Counted from the stretch's first letter, positions 6,544 through 13,804 are shown. The stretch: DNA of 13,804 nt from an uncultured Demequina sp. (GCA_937925595.1 CALALQ010000139.1:1-13804); one strand, 5' to 3'. Numbers and translations are program-made. The notes: generated by a model from the sequence alone, not told the origin.

Positions 6544-7364
6544 ACCGCGCAGCCGTCCGCCCAGGTCGCATCCTGGGCCTGGTCGCCGTGGCGTTCACCG
6601 TCGCGGCCCTGTTCGTCATGCTCGGCTCCACAGGCGCGTACGCCGCACCGGTGGACCCGACTCCCCCAGTGGACCCGACCGCCCCCGGTGTCGGCGGTGT
6701 CACCGTCGCCATCAACGGGCAGGACGGGACAGCCTCATCGTCCATCCTGACGCTGCTGGGCATCACCGTACTGTCGGTGGCGCCCGCGCTGCTGCTGATG
6801 ATGTCGAGCTTCACGAAAATCTTCGTGGTCCTCGCCATGACCCGAAACGCCCTGAGCCTTCAGTCCATCCCGCCGAATCAGGTCATCGCCGGTCTAGCAC
6901 TGTTCCTGACCATGTTCATCATGTGGCCGGTTCTCGTGGACGTGAACACCCTCGCCGTCACCCCGTACGTCGAAGGCAAGATCGACTTCACCGCCGCCGT
7001 CGAGCTCGCATCCGGGCCGCTTCGGGAGTGGATGCTCCAGTTCACGCGCGAAGAAGACCTCGCGATGATGACCCGGTTCGCTGACTACGCCAACCCGGAC
7101 ACCCCCGCCGACGTGCCGATGCAGACCCTCGTCCCCGCGTTCATGGTGTCCGAACTCAAGTCCGCGTTCATCATCGGGTTCGTCATCTTCATCCCGTTCC
7201 TCATCATCGACCTCGTCGTCGCAGCCGGCCTCATGTCGATGGGCATGATGATGCTCCCGCCGGTGATGATCTCCCTCCCGTTCAAGATCCTGCTGTTCAT
7301 CCTCGTGGACGGCTGGGGTCTCATCCTCCGCACCCTCGTGCAGTCCTACGGAGGTGCCGGATGA
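6540..7364 (+). CDS. fliP: Flagellar export gate protein FliP
   Basis: FliP is the main pore-forming subunit of the FliPQR export gate. The 274-aa product starts at GTG 6540 and has a cleavable-looking signal: basic N-terminus, hydrophobic core at about 11-28, and a possible cleavage site after A33-Y34-A35. A Pro-rich linker (PVDPTPPVDPTAPG) follows, then the conserved segment SVAPALLLMMSSFTKIFVVL and NALSLQSIPPNQVIAGLALF. C-terminal signatures are TLVPAFMVSELKSAFIIGF and GMMMLPPVMISLPFKILLF. FliP family members typically carry a signal peptide. It overlaps fliO (GTGA) and fliQ (ATGA) by 4 nt each. Confidence 0.96.
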   Translation: MNRAAVRPGRILGLVAVAFTVAALFVMLGSTGAYAAPVDPTPPVDPTAPGVGGVTVAINGQDGTASSSILTLLGITVLSVAPALLLMMSSFTKIFVVLAMTRNALSLQSIPPNQVIAGLALFLTMFIMWPVLVDVNTLAVTPYVEGKIDFTAAVELASGPLREWMLQFTREEDLAMMTRFADYANPDTPADVPMQTLVPAFMVSELKSAFIIGFVIFIPFLIIDLVVAAGLMSMGMMMLPPVMISLPFKILLFILVDGWGLILRTLVQSYGGAG

Positions 7365-7633
7365 CCCCCGAAGCGTTCATGGACATCGGCATGTCCGCCA
7401 TCGGCCTTGCCGCCAAGCTCGCAGCCCCGCTGCTGATCACCGCGCTCGTCGTCGGCTTCAGTGTCTCCCTCGTGCAGTCGATCACCCAGGTCCAGGAAGT
7501 GACCCTGTCCTTCGTCCCGAAAGCCATCGGCGTGTGCGTGGCCCTCGTCGTCTGCGGCCACTGGATGATCTCCGAGTCGGTCGCCTTCACCAACGACCTG
7601 TTCTCCCGCATCCCCGGCCTCCTCGCGGGGTGA
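7361..7633 (+). CDS. fliQ: Flagellar export gate protein FliQ
   Basis: FliQ is the small subunit packed around the FliP-FliR gate. Its 90 aa match the family length. Two membrane segments (about 14-36 and 53-73) flank the diagnostic QSITQVQEVTLSFVPK at 39-54. ATG 7361 overlaps the fliP stop (ATGA) and has GGAGGT at 7350-7355 with five nt spacing. Its TGA at 7631-7633 overlaps the GTG start of fliR. Confidence 0.96.
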   Translation: MTPEAFMDIGMSAIGLAAKLAAPLLITALVVGFSVSLVQSITQVQEVTLSFVPKAIGVCVALVVCGHWMISESVAFTNDLFSRIPGLLAG

Positions 7634-8397
7634 GCGTGAACATCCCCATCGACTACGCCTGGATTGAGGCGACGGGGCTGGCAGCCGTGCGGTTCACCGC
7701 ATTCCTGTTCATCGCCCCGCCGTTCGCGTACAACGCGTTCCCGGCACGCATCAAAGCGATGCTTGCCGTGGGCCTTGCCATCGTCGTGTCCAGCCGCGTC
7801 ACCCCCGGGTACGAGTCGCTGGGGACCGGTGAGTTCTTCCTCGCCCTGACCATGAACGTGCTCATCGGGGCGCTGCTCGGGTTCCTCGTCATGCTGTGCT
7901 TCACCGCCATCCAGGCAGCCGGCAACCTCATCGACCTGTCCGGCGGTTTCCAGATGTCATCCGCGTACGACCCGAACCTCGGGCAGCAGTCGTCCCCGTT
8001 CGGGCGGCTGTTCCAGATGACGGCGCTGCTCATCCTGTTCGTGTCGGACGGCTACCAGCTTGTGCTGTCCGGGTTCGTCCGGTCCTTCGACGCGCTGCCG
8101 GTCACCGGGTCCATCAACCTGGCCGGCCCCGTCACCCTCCTCATCGACGCGACCTCGCAGATGCTGGTGTCCGCTGTCCAGATCGCCGGCCCCATCATGA
8201 TCGTGCTGTTCCTCGCTGACGCGGGCCTGGGCCTCATGACCCGTGTCGCCCCCGCCCTCAACGCGTTCGCGATGGGCTTCCCGCTCAAGATCCTGCTGAC
8301 ACTGACGCTGGCCGGTTCCATCATCCTCGCCCTCCCCCGCATCGTCGGCGCCATCGCCGAGGACATGGGCGGCCTGCTGATCGGAGGTGCGCAGTGA
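7630..8397 (+). CDS. fliR: Flagellar export gate protein FliR
   Basis: FliR completes the export-gate core with FliP and FliQ. GTG 7630 overlaps the fliQ stop by 4 nt (GTGA) and gives 255 aa, the normal family length. The frame is open far upstream inside fliP/fliQ, but that extension is Arg/Pro-rich shadow sequence. A second GTG at 7636 would shorten the protein by two residues. Several hydrophobic segments run through the protein. Family signatures include FLFIAPPFAYNAFPARIK at about 25-42, GNLIDLSGGFQMSSAYDPN at about 98-116, and NAFAMGFPLKILLTL near the C-terminus. GGAGGT at 8383-8388, inside its 3' end, serves flhB. Confidence 0.95.
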   Translation: MSVNIPIDYAWIEATGLAAVRFTAFLFIAPPFAYNAFPARIKAMLAVGLAIVVSSRVTPGYESLGTGEFFLALTMNVLIGALLGFLVMLCFTAIQAAGNLIDLSGGFQMSSAYDPNLGQQSSPFGRLFQMTALLILFVSDGYQLVLSGFVRSFDALPVTGSINLAGPVTLLIDATSQMLVSAVQIAGPIMIVLFLADAGLGLMTRVAPALNAFAMGFPLKILLTLTLAGSIILALPRIVGAIAEDMGGLLIGGAQ

Positions 8398-9485
8398 GCA
8401 GCGAAGACTCCGGTGAACGGTCAGAGAAAGCCTCCGACCGGAAGATCAAAGAGGCCCGCAAGAAGGGCAAGCTCAGCCGCAGCCAGGACTTCACCGCATG
8501 GCTGGGCATCGGGGCTGCGTCCATCATGATGGCGACCGCCATCGACGCGGGCGCGCAGGCCGGGAACGTCATGTTCGTCAACGTCGCCCGCATCATCCGA
8601 AACCCCAACACCGACGACGCGCTCACCGCCCTCGACGTCGGCGCCAGCACCCTCCCGAACATCCTCGTGCCGATGCTCGTGGCGGTGTGCATCACGACCC
8701 TGACCGCTGCCATCGCGCAAGGCGGCGTGCACCTGCGTGGTGTGCCGGCGAAGTTCGAGCAGTTCAACGTGCTCAACGGCATCAAGCGCATCTTCTCCAT
8801 GCAGTCGCTCTGGGAGGGCGCGAAAGCGCTCATGAAGACCGCCGCCATCGGCCTGGCCCTCTACGTCGTCGTCTCAGGTCTCGTGCCGGTGCTGACCGCG
8901 TCCGGTGCGCACACCATCTCGTTCGTCCTCGAGACCGCCGCAGGCGGGGTCATGTCGCTGCTGCTGACTGCGATCGCTGTCGGCCTGGTCCTCGCCGGGT
9001 TCGACGTCATGGTCGTCCGCAAGCGCAACCACAAGCACACCCGCTCCACGAAGAAGGAAGCCAAGGACGAGCACAAGAACACCGAAGGCGACCCGCTCAT
9101 CCGCAGTCAGCGGCGAGCGAGGCAGATGGCGATGAGCCGGAACCGCATGATGGCTGCCGTCGCCGACGCCTCAGTCGTCCTGGTCAACCCGACCCATTAC
9201 GCGGTCGCCCTCAAGTACGAGCCCGGCAAATCAGCCCCTGTCGTGGTGGCGAAGGGTGCCGATGAGATTGCCTCGCGCATACGAGAGAAGGCGAAGGAAT
9301 CCAACGTCCCCATCGTCAAGGACATCCCGCTGACCCGGAAGCTCCACGCAGAGTGCGAGCTGGGTCACGAGATTCCGGTGGAGATGTACGACGACGTCGC
9401 CCTTGTGTTCGCGTTCGTGACGCAGCTCAAGAGGCTCGGACGCACCCGCGGCGTCCACACCATCCCGAAGAGAAGGACCCCGTGA
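8394..9485 (+). CDS. flhB: Flagellar export gate and substrate-switch protein FlhB
   Basis: FlhB sits in the export gate and switches substrate class when signalled by FliK. The 363-aa product has a charged cytoplasmic N-terminus (EKASDRKIKEARKKGKLSRS), a four-segment membrane region at about 33-208, the ISRSQ-like region replaced by ALMKTAAIGLALYVVVSG and neighbours, and a basic linker (RKRNHKHTRSTKKEAKDEHK). The autocleavage motif NPTH is intact at residues 265-268 (VVLVNPTHYAVALKY), followed by the FlhBcc domain (VVVAKGADEIASRIREKAKE, IPLTRKLHAECELGHEIPVE). GTG 8394 overlaps the fliR stop and has GGAGGT six positions before it. The intact NPTH suggests a working specificity switch. Confidence 0.96.
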   Translation: MSSEDSGERSEKASDRKIKEARKKGKLSRSQDFTAWLGIGAASIMMATAIDAGAQAGNVMFVNVARIIRNPNTDDALTALDVGASTLPNILVPMLVAVCITTLTAAIAQGGVHLRGVPAKFEQFNVLNGIKRIFSMQSLWEGAKALMKTAAIGLALYVVVSGLVPVLTASGAHTISFVLETAAGGVMSLLLTAIAVGLVLAGFDVMVVRKRNHKHTRSTKKEAKDEHKNTEGDPLIRSQRRARQMAMSRNRMMAAVADASVVLVNPTHYAVALKYEPGKSAPVVVAKGADEIASRIREKAKESNVPIVKDIPLTRKLHAECELGHEIPVEMYDDVALVFAFVTQLKRLGRTRGVHTIPKRRTP

Positions 9486-11533
9486 AGAACATCCTGAAGA
9501 AGGCGACCGTCCCGGTCGGCGTGGTCGGCATCATCCTGCTGCTGATCGTGCCTGTCCCGGCGATGCTGCTGGACCTGCTCATCATCACGAACCTGCTGTT
9601 CGCGCTGGTGATCCTGCTGACGACCATGTTCATCCGAAAGCCGCTGGACTTCTCGGTGTTCCCGAGCCTCCTGCTGGTGGCGACACTGTTCCGGCTGGGA
9701 TTGAACCTCGCTTCCACCAAGCTCATCCTCGGGGAAGCTCACGCCGGCGCGGTCATCAGCGCGTTCGGTGAGATCGTCGTCGGCGGGTCGCTCATCATCG
9801 GCATCGTCGTCTTCCTGATCCTCGTCGTCATCCAGTTCGTCGTCGTCACGAAGGGTGCGGAGCGTGTCGCCGAGGTCGGTGCCCGCTTCACCCTCGACGC
9901 CATGCCCGGCAAGCAGATGGCGATCGACGCTGACCTCAACGCCGGCATCATCACCGACATGGAAGCCCGTAAGCGCCGCAGCGACGTGGCCGCTGAGGCG
10001 GACTTCTACGGTGCGATGGATGGTGCCTCGAAGTTCGTGAAGGGTGACGCGATCGCGGGTTTGGTCATCATCGTCATCAACATCATCGCCGGCATCGCCC
10101 TGGGCATGACCCAGCACGGGATGGAGGTCGGTGAGGCAGTCCAGACGTTCTCGCTGCTGACGGTCGGTGATGGCCTGGTCACCCAGATCCCTGCCCTGCT
10201 CATGGCTATCGCGACCGGCATGGTCGTCACCCGCTCCAACGCCGAGGAGGAGATGGGTGAGTCGGCGGCCACGCAGCTGTCCCAGTCGTCGATCGCGCTG
10301 CTCATCGCGGGCGGCGCGGCGGTGGCCATGGGGTTCATCCCCGGCATGCCCATCCTCGCGTTCTTCGCTGTCGGCGCCATCCTCATCTTCGCCGGTCTCC
10401 GTTCCCGCAAGCATGCCGCGGAGGTCGCCGCCCTCGAGCTGTCAGAAGTCCCGGCAGCGCCCGCAGGTCCGAACCCGGACGACCCGGAGCAGATCCTCGC
10501 CCAGGCGAAGGTGTCGGCCCTGGAAATCGTGCTGTCCCCTGACGTGGTGGACGTCGCCCAGTCCGGCGGCGACCTGCTGCCCCGCATGAAGGCGCTGCGT
10601 CGGGAGATCGCGATGCAGTTCGGGTTCGTGGTCCCCCGTGTCCGCACCCACGACTCGTCCGCGCTCCCGCAGGCGACGTACTGCATCAAGGTCGCAGGTG
10701 CGGAGGTCGGCCGTGGCCTCATCCCCCGCGGCGCGGTCCTCGCCATCGGTGACGGCCTGGACGCTCTTCCCGGCCCGCAGACGGTCGACCCGGTGTACGG
10801 GATGCCCGGCAAGTGGATCCCGGTGGACATGCAGCACGCCGCAGAGATGGCCGGCGCCACGGTCATGAGCCGTTCGGTGGTCGTCGTCACCCACCTGTCC
10901 CACGCCATCAAGTCGAACGCGGCCCGCCTGCTCAGCAGCGACGCGGTCCGCGAGATGAACGAGGAGCTGAAGAAGTCCAGCCCGTCCGCGGTCGAGGAGC
11001 TCACCCCGAGCCTGCTGAGCCTGCCGGAGGTCCAGAGCGTCCTCCAGGGCCTGCTGGCCGAGCGTGTCCCGATCAACGACCTGGCCCGCATCTACGAGGC
11101 TCTCGCGTTGCAGGCGAAGAAGTCGAACGACCTGGACGGTCTCATCGAAGCGGCCCGCGGTGCCCTCGGCGCGGCTATCCCCGCCCGCCTGGTGGAAAAC
11201 GGCCGTCTGCGTCTGGTGATGTTCGACCCGACCGTCGAAGCTCTCCTGCTGCAGGGGCTCCGCCCGTCCGACCAGGGCATGAACATCATCCTCGAACCCG
11301 ACCAGCTCGACGCGATTCACGCGTCGACGAAGGCGGTCCTCGAAAACGCAACCCAGATGGGGGACGCGGCGCTGGTGTGCGCACCGCAGCTTCGTCCCGC
11401 TGTCCGCCGGATGTTCGCCGCGTACGCGGACGTCCCGGTCCTGTCCTATCAGGAGGCCAGCGCCGGCAACTACCCGATCGACACGGTCGGGGTCATCACC
11501 GGCGTCCTCACCCCTAGCGCCATGGAAGGCTGA
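9482..11533 (+). CDS. flhA: Flagellar export apparatus protein FlhA
   Basis: FlhA is the large export-gate protein whose cytoplasmic ring binds chaperone-substrate complexes. I place the start at GTG 9482, overlapping the flhB stop (GTGA) with AGAAGGA at 9471-9477. A longer in-frame start at 9353 would lie inside flhB and adds non-family sequence. The protein is 683 aa. Residues 1-310 hold the membrane part, with the FHIPEP signatures LVATLFRLGLNLASTKLIL (about 65-83), RFTLDAMPGKQMAIDADL (135-152) and KFVKGDAIAG (184-193, with the conserved D189). A linker near 325-345 leads to the cytoplasmic domains, including EVGRGLIPRGAVLAIGDGL. Length and motifs are normal. csrA starts three nt after the stop. 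Confidence 0.96.
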   Translation: MKNILKKATVPVGVVGIILLLIVPVPAMLLDLLIITNLLFALVILLTTMFIRKPLDFSVFPSLLLVATLFRLGLNLASTKLILGEAHAGAVISAFGEIVVGGSLIIGIVVFLILVVIQFVVVTKGAERVAEVGARFTLDAMPGKQMAIDADLNAGIITDMEARKRRSDVAAEADFYGAMDGASKFVKGDAIAGLVIIVINIIAGIALGMTQHGMEVGEAVQTFSLLTVGDGLVTQIPALLMAIATGMVVTRSNAEEEMGESAATQLSQSSIALLIAGGAAVAMGFIPGMPILAFFAVGAILIFAGLRSRKHAAEVAALELSEVPAAPAGPNPDDPEQILAQAKVSALEIVLSPDVVDVAQSGGDLLPRMKALRREIAMQFGFVVPRVRTHDSSALPQATYCIKVAGAEVGRGLIPRGAVLAIGDGLDALPGPQTVDPVYGMPGKWIPVDMQHAAEMAGATVMSRSVVVVTHLSHAIKSNAARLLSSDAVREMNEELKKSSPSAVEELTPSLLSLPEVQSVLQGLLAERVPINDLARIYEALALQAKKSNDLDGLIEAARGALGAAIPARLVENGRLRLVMFDPTVEALLLQGLRPSDQGMNIILEPDQLDAIHASTKAVLENATQMGDAALVCAPQLRPAVRRMFAAYADVPVLSYQEASAGNYPIDTVGVITGVLTPSAMEG

Positions 11534-11536
11534 ACA

Positions 11537-11788
11537 ATGCTCGTGCTGACTCGGAAGGTCGGTGAGCGTGTGCTCATCGGCGATGACATCGAACTGGTCG
11601 TCATGGACGTGAAGGGCGACTCGATCCGCCTGGGCATCTCCGCTCCCCGTTCCACCCGCATCCAGCGTGGCGAGCTTGTGGACGCGGTGAAGGCTGAGAA
11701 CGTCACTGCCGCTCACGCCACGCCGGAGGACGCTCAGGCTCTCCTGGCGGCCCTCAGCGCCCGCTCGGGGGCCCGTATCGCCGCCTGA
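11537..11788 (+). CDS. csrA: Carbon storage regulator / translational regulator CsrA
   Basis: CsrA dimers bind GGA motifs in mRNA leaders and change translation or stability; in Gram-positive bacteria they commonly control flagellin synthesis and are antagonised by FliW. The first 52 residues are textbook CsrA: MLVLTRKVGERVLIGDDIEL, then IRLGISAPRSTRIQRGELVD. L4 and R44, the residues critical for RNA binding in the E. coli protein, are both present. A C-terminal tail of about 30 residues (to 83 aa) is longer than the 61-aa E. coli protein. ATG 11537 follows the flhA stop by three nt with GGAAGG at 11524-11529. No fliW is visible in the window. The gene ends 25 nt before a long palindrome. Confidence 0.95.
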   Translation: MLVLTRKVGERVLIGDDIELVVMDVKGDSIRLGISAPRSTRIQRGELVDAVKAENVTAAHATPEDAQALLAALSARSGARIAA

Positions 11789-11813
11789 GCGCCTGGCTGC
11801 CGCCCCTGAACAG

Positions 11814-11847
11814 CAGAACGCCCCAGTCACGTGACTGGGGCGTTCTG
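11814..11847. terminator. 34-bp perfect palindrome, probable bidirectional terminator
   Basis: The half-site CAGAACGCCCCAGTCAC (11814-11830) is followed directly by its exact reverse complement (11831-11847). As RNA it would form a stem of about 15 bp with an ACGT loop on either strand. It lies 25 nt after the csrA stop and 17 nt after the stop of the convergent 242-aa gene, the usual place for a shared terminator. There is no clear T run on either side. A dyad binding site is a less likely alternative. Confidence 0.8.
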
Positions 11848-11864
11848 GTGCGTCAGAGAGGCTG

Positions 11865-12593
11865 TCAGGCGTTCTTGGCGGCGAAGTCCACGTTGAAGTG
11901 GGCGCGGAGCTCGGCGGCGGCCTTCCGCAGCATCGCCTCCGCCATCGCGAAGTGAGCCTCGTCGAGCTGGTCCGCGTATTCGGCGGGGACACCGCCGGCG
12001 AACGCCTCCATGAGGAACGGGCGGAGCCGGTCGCTGTTGTCGCGGCCGCGGAGCTTGGCACCGAGGGTCGCTTCGAGTCGGACCGCATTCTCGTCGGGGA
12101 GGGTGACCTTGCCGAAGTGGAGCACCCCGTTGATCTCCTCGCCGAAGTCGTTGGTCTGGTCGGTTTCGTATCCGGGCATCCATGCGCTGGTGACGTCGAA
12201 CGTGTTGAGGTCGGGGAGGTCGTTCCCGTCCTCATTGATTGGCTGCCCGTCCTTGTCGATGTAGCAGTCGAAGACCTTCTGCTCTCGCCCCGTCTCGTCG
12301 TTGTACTCGGGGTAGAACCGGGCACCGACAGCCTCGGGGACGTATTCCCGGGCGTCTGCGATGAACGCGTAGACCTTGGAGTCCAGCGCCCTCTGCTCGG
12401 CGATGACGGAGTCGCCGTAGTGGGCGAGCATCACGTCGTAGTGAACGTCGGGCAGCGGCTTGGACTGGGCGGCGTTTGCGGCGAGCGCGGCGCTGACCGC
12501 ACCGGACGGGTTCTGGCCGTTCTGCTCGACGAACTCGCCGCCGTGGCCGCCTTCTGCGCCCTTCGGTGCGCGGGGAGCATTCGGGTTGGACAT
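11865..12593 (-). CDS. Uncharacterised acidic 242-aa protein downstream of thyA
   Basis: I do not recognise this protein. The first 45 residues are Gly/Asn/Ala-rich and look disordered. Residues about 49-100 are aromatic and acidic (DVHYDVMLAHYGDSVIAEQ, SKVYAFIADAREYVPE). A region of about 107-170 mixes strands and acidic turns (VFDCYIDKDGQPINEDGND, NTFDVTSAWMPGYETD, NGVLHFGKVTLPDEN). The C-terminus is predicted helical (EYADQLDEAHFAMAEAMLRKAAAELR). There is no signal peptide or membrane segment, and one cysteine (C110). The repeated D-x-D-G turns might bind metal, but no standard loop fits. ATG 12593 has AGAAGGA seven nt upstream. The gene follows thyA by 21 nt, probably in the same operon, and ends before the shared palindrome. 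Third codon positions are GC-rich, supporting real coding. Confidence 0.82.
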   Translation of the reverse strand: MSNPNAPRAPKGAEGGHGGEFVEQNGQNPSGAVSAALAANAAQSKPLPDVHYDVMLAHYGDSVIAEQRALDSKVYAFIADAREYVPEAVGARFYPEYNDETGREQKVFDCYIDKDGQPINEDGNDLPDLNTFDVTSAWMPGYETDQTNDFGEEINGVLHFGKVTLPDENAVRLEATLGAKLRGRDNSDRLRPFLMEAFAGGVPAEYADQLDEAHFAMAEAMLRKAAAELRAHFNVDFAAKNA

Positions 12594-12600
12594 TGGTGGT

Positions 12601-12607
12601 TCCTTCT
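12601..12607 (-). promoter_or_regulatory. Shine-Dalgarno site for the 242-aa gene
   Basis: On the - strand this reads AGAAGGA, ending seven nt before ATG 12593. It supports that start and the reality of the otherwise unrecognised gene. Confidence 0.7.
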
Positions 12608-12614
12608 TTCGTTG

Positions 12615-13418
12615 TCAGACCGCGACGGCGCCGCGGATGGCGGGGTGGTGCTGGTAACCCTCGACGGAGAAGTCCTCGTACTCGAAGTCGAAGATCGACT
12701 CCGGGACTCGGGCGAGGTTGAGGGTCGGGTACGGGTACGGTTCACGGGACAGCTGCTCGCGGACCTGGTCGAGGTGGTTGGAGTAGATGTGGCAGTCCCC
12801 GCCGGTCCACACGAAGTCGCCGACCTCGTAGCCGAGGTGCGCGGCGAGCATGATCGTCAGCAGTGCGTACGAGGCGATGTTGAACGGGACGCCGAGGAAC
12901 AGGTCCGCGGACCGCTGGTACAGCTGGCAGGAGAGCTTGCCGTCGGCGACGTAGAACTGGAACAGGGCGTGGCAAGGCGGGAGGGCCATCTGGTCGACGA
13001 GGGCGGGGTTCCAGGCGGACACGATGTGGCGGCGGGAGTCAGGGCTTGTGCGGAGCTGCTCGACGAGGCGGGTGATCTGGTCGATGGTGGACCCGTCCGT
13101 TGCCGGCCAGCTCCGCCACTGGACGCCGTAGACGGGGCCGAGCTCACCGTTCTCGTCAGCCCACTCGTCCCAGATGGTGACGCCGCGGTCCTGCAGCCAC
13201 TTCACGTTGGAGTCACCGCGGAGGAACCACAGCAGCTCGTACGCGATCGAGCGGAAGTGGACCTTCTTCGTGGTGATGAGGGGGAACCCCTTGGACAGGT
13301 CGTAGCGGATCTGGCGGCCGAACACGGAGTACGTTCCGGTGCCGGTGCGGTCTTCCTTGAACGTGCCGTTTGCGAGCACGTCGCGGAGGAGGTCTTCGTA
13401 CGGGGTGGGGATGGTCAC
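12615..13418 (-). CDS. thyA: Thymidylate synthase ThyA (folate-dependent)
   Basis: ThyA converts dUMP to dTMP using 5,10-methylenetetrahydrofolate, releasing dihydrofolate. The 267-aa product matches the E. coli-type length (264 aa), and its key residues are offset by a constant three positions. R24 (DRTGTGT), R129/R130 (SRRHI), the nucleophile C149 ([12 protein letters not shown]), S170 (QRSAD), N180 (VPFN), and H210 and Y212 (GDCHIYSNH) are all present. The C-terminus ends AVAV, close to the conserved APVAI end. GTG 13418 overlaps the upstream stop by 4 nt (GTGA), and GGAG lies seven nt before it; the frame continues further upstream but without ThyA-like sequence. No dihydrofolate reductase gene, the common neighbour of thyA, is visible. 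It should be an active enzyme. Confidence 0.97.
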   Translation of the reverse strand: MTIPTPYEDLLRDVLANGTFKEDRTGTGTYSVFGRQIRYDLSKGFPLITTKKVHFRSIAYELLWFLRGDSNVKWLQDRGVTIWDEWADENGELGPVYGVQWRSWPATDGSTIDQITRLVEQLRTSPDSRRHIVSAWNPALVDQMALPPCHALFQFYVADGKLSCQLYQRSADLFLGVPFNIASYALLTIMLAAHLGYEVGDFVWTGGDCHIYSNHLDQVREQLSREPYPYPTLNLARVPESIFDFEYEDFSVEGYQHHPAIRGAVAV

Positions 13419-13804
13419 AGGGTTGCTCCGGTGGTTGTGGGGATGATGGGCGTGATGTATCCGGGGTCTCCGGGGTGGAGTTCTTTGAGCTCGTTGATGC
13501 GGGCGGCGTTGTACAGCATCGGGTCGTTGCGGCGACGGAAGCTGAGGTCGCCCTCGTCGAGGAGCTTCTTGTTCAGCTCGGCGGTGCCGAGGAGTTCGCC
13601 TTCGTACTCGTATGCGGCGGCAGGGAGGACGGTGCCGGTAGGCAGAAGCACCGGCTGGCCGTTCAGCTCGACGCAGACACGGTCGTCCCATCCGTGGCGG
13701 GGGACAGCCTTGGTCACAGTGAGCAGGTCGTCGTAAGACAGGTCGGTGCCGCGGAGGATGTCGATGGCTTCGAGGTGCTTGACGCTGACCTGGTCGCCGG
13801 CGTG
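13415..13804 (-). CDS. Unrecognised protein upstream of thyA, 5'-truncated by window edge
   Basis: The frame is open from the right edge to TGA 13417-13415, giving at least 129 residues. A GTG at 13717 could start a 100-aa product, but the 29 codons before it are protein-like ([32 protein letters not shown]), so the gene probably continues beyond the window. I do not recognise it. Visible features are a predicted beta-rich part ([20 protein letters not shown]), a charged helical part ([20 protein letters not shown]) and a Thr/Pro-rich end ([14 protein letters not shown]). There is no membrane segment. It overlaps thyA by 4 nt, so the two are probably translated together. A link to nucleotide metabolism or to a mobile element is only a guess from position. 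Confidence 0.72.
   Translation of the reverse strand, partial: HAGDQVSVKHLEAIDILRGTDLSYDDLLTVTKAVPRHGWDDRVCVELNGQPVLLPTGTVLPAAAYEYEGELLGTAELNKKLLDEGDLSFRRRNDPMLYNAARINELKELHPGDPGYITPIIPTTTGATL
13426..13429 (-). promoter_or_regulatory. Shine-Dalgarno site that sets the thyA start
   Basis: On the - strand this reads GGAG with seven nt before GTG 13418, supporting that start over longer in-frame extensions. Confidence 0.6.

Noticed and set aside
7354..7629. N-terminal extension of the fliR frame
   Set aside because: The 92 extra codons overlap fliQ in another frame and are Arg/Pro/His-rich; GTG 7630 gives the normal FliR length and a 4-nt overlap.
9353..9481. N-terminal extension of the flhA frame
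   Set aside because: It lies wholly within flhB, and the added sequence is Arg-rich without FlhA similarity; GTG 9482 has a good SD and the standard FlhA beginning.
10442..12325. 627-aa - strand open frame across flhA, csrA and the 242-aa gene
   Set aside because: It is antisense to flhA and csrA and out of frame with the 242-aa gene, with Arg/Asp/His-rich shadow composition and no family resemblance.
11898..13736. 612-aa + strand open frame across the thyA region
   Set aside because: It runs antisense to thyA and its neighbours, whose products are recognisable or have good ribosome sites; its Val/Gly/Asp/Glu-rich composition is typical of an antisense shadow in GC-rich DNA.
1..13804. CRISPR array, tRNA, rRNA or insertion sequence
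   Set aside because: No spaced direct repeats, cloverleaf-like sequence, rRNA stretch, transposase or terminal inverted repeats were seen; the only tandem repeat is the coding one in fliK.

Overview
This is a high-GC window that looks actinobacterial. It is mostly one flagellar cluster on the + strand, from the 3' end of fliK at the left edge to csrA at 11788. The order is fliK(3' end)-flgD-flgE-[200 nt gap]-flbD-motA-motB-fliM-fliN-fliO-fliP-fliQ-fliR-flhB-flhA-csrA. The organism assignment rests on base composition, gene order, frequent GTG starts and terminator hairpins without U tracts. It is an inference, and nothing in the sequence fixes genus or family.

Region 1 (1-2444) holds the hook module: the hook-length-control protein FliK (C-terminal half), the hook cap/scaffold protein FlgD and the hook protein FlgE. 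Region 2 (2445-2644) is the only sizeable gap in the + strand run. It carries two stem-loops after flgE and a candidate sigma-28-type promoter ahead of flbD, so it probably separates two transcription units. Region 3 (2645-4499) is flbD and the stator pair motA-motB. Region 4 (4503-6088) is the C-ring pair fliM-fliN. Region 5 (6088-11533) encodes the membrane export gate FliO-P-Q-R-FlhB-FlhA. Region 6 (11537-11788) is csrA, an RNA-binding regulator. From flbD to csrA nearly every junction is a 1- or 4-nt stop/start overlap, so the block is probably read as one translationally coupled message.

A perfect 34-bp palindrome at 11814-11847 lies between convergent units and is probably a bidirectional terminator. 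Beyond it, on the - strand and reading back towards the flagellar block, are an unrecognised gene open at the right edge, thyA (a classical thymidylate synthase with its active-site residues intact) and an unrecognised 242-aa acidic protein. The first two overlap by 4 nt and the third follows 21 nt later, so they look like one operon. thyA next to two unrecognised proteins, with no dihydrofolate reductase in view, recalls the nucleotide-metabolism modules of phages and plasmids. This is only suggestive.

No clearly new system is visible. The points most worth checking are the flagellar/thyA junction and its two unknown proteins, the absence of fliL between motB and fliM, a FliM without a visible CheY-binding peptide and with an altered GGXG motif, the structured gap before flbD, and the fresh 21-nt tandem repeats in fliK.
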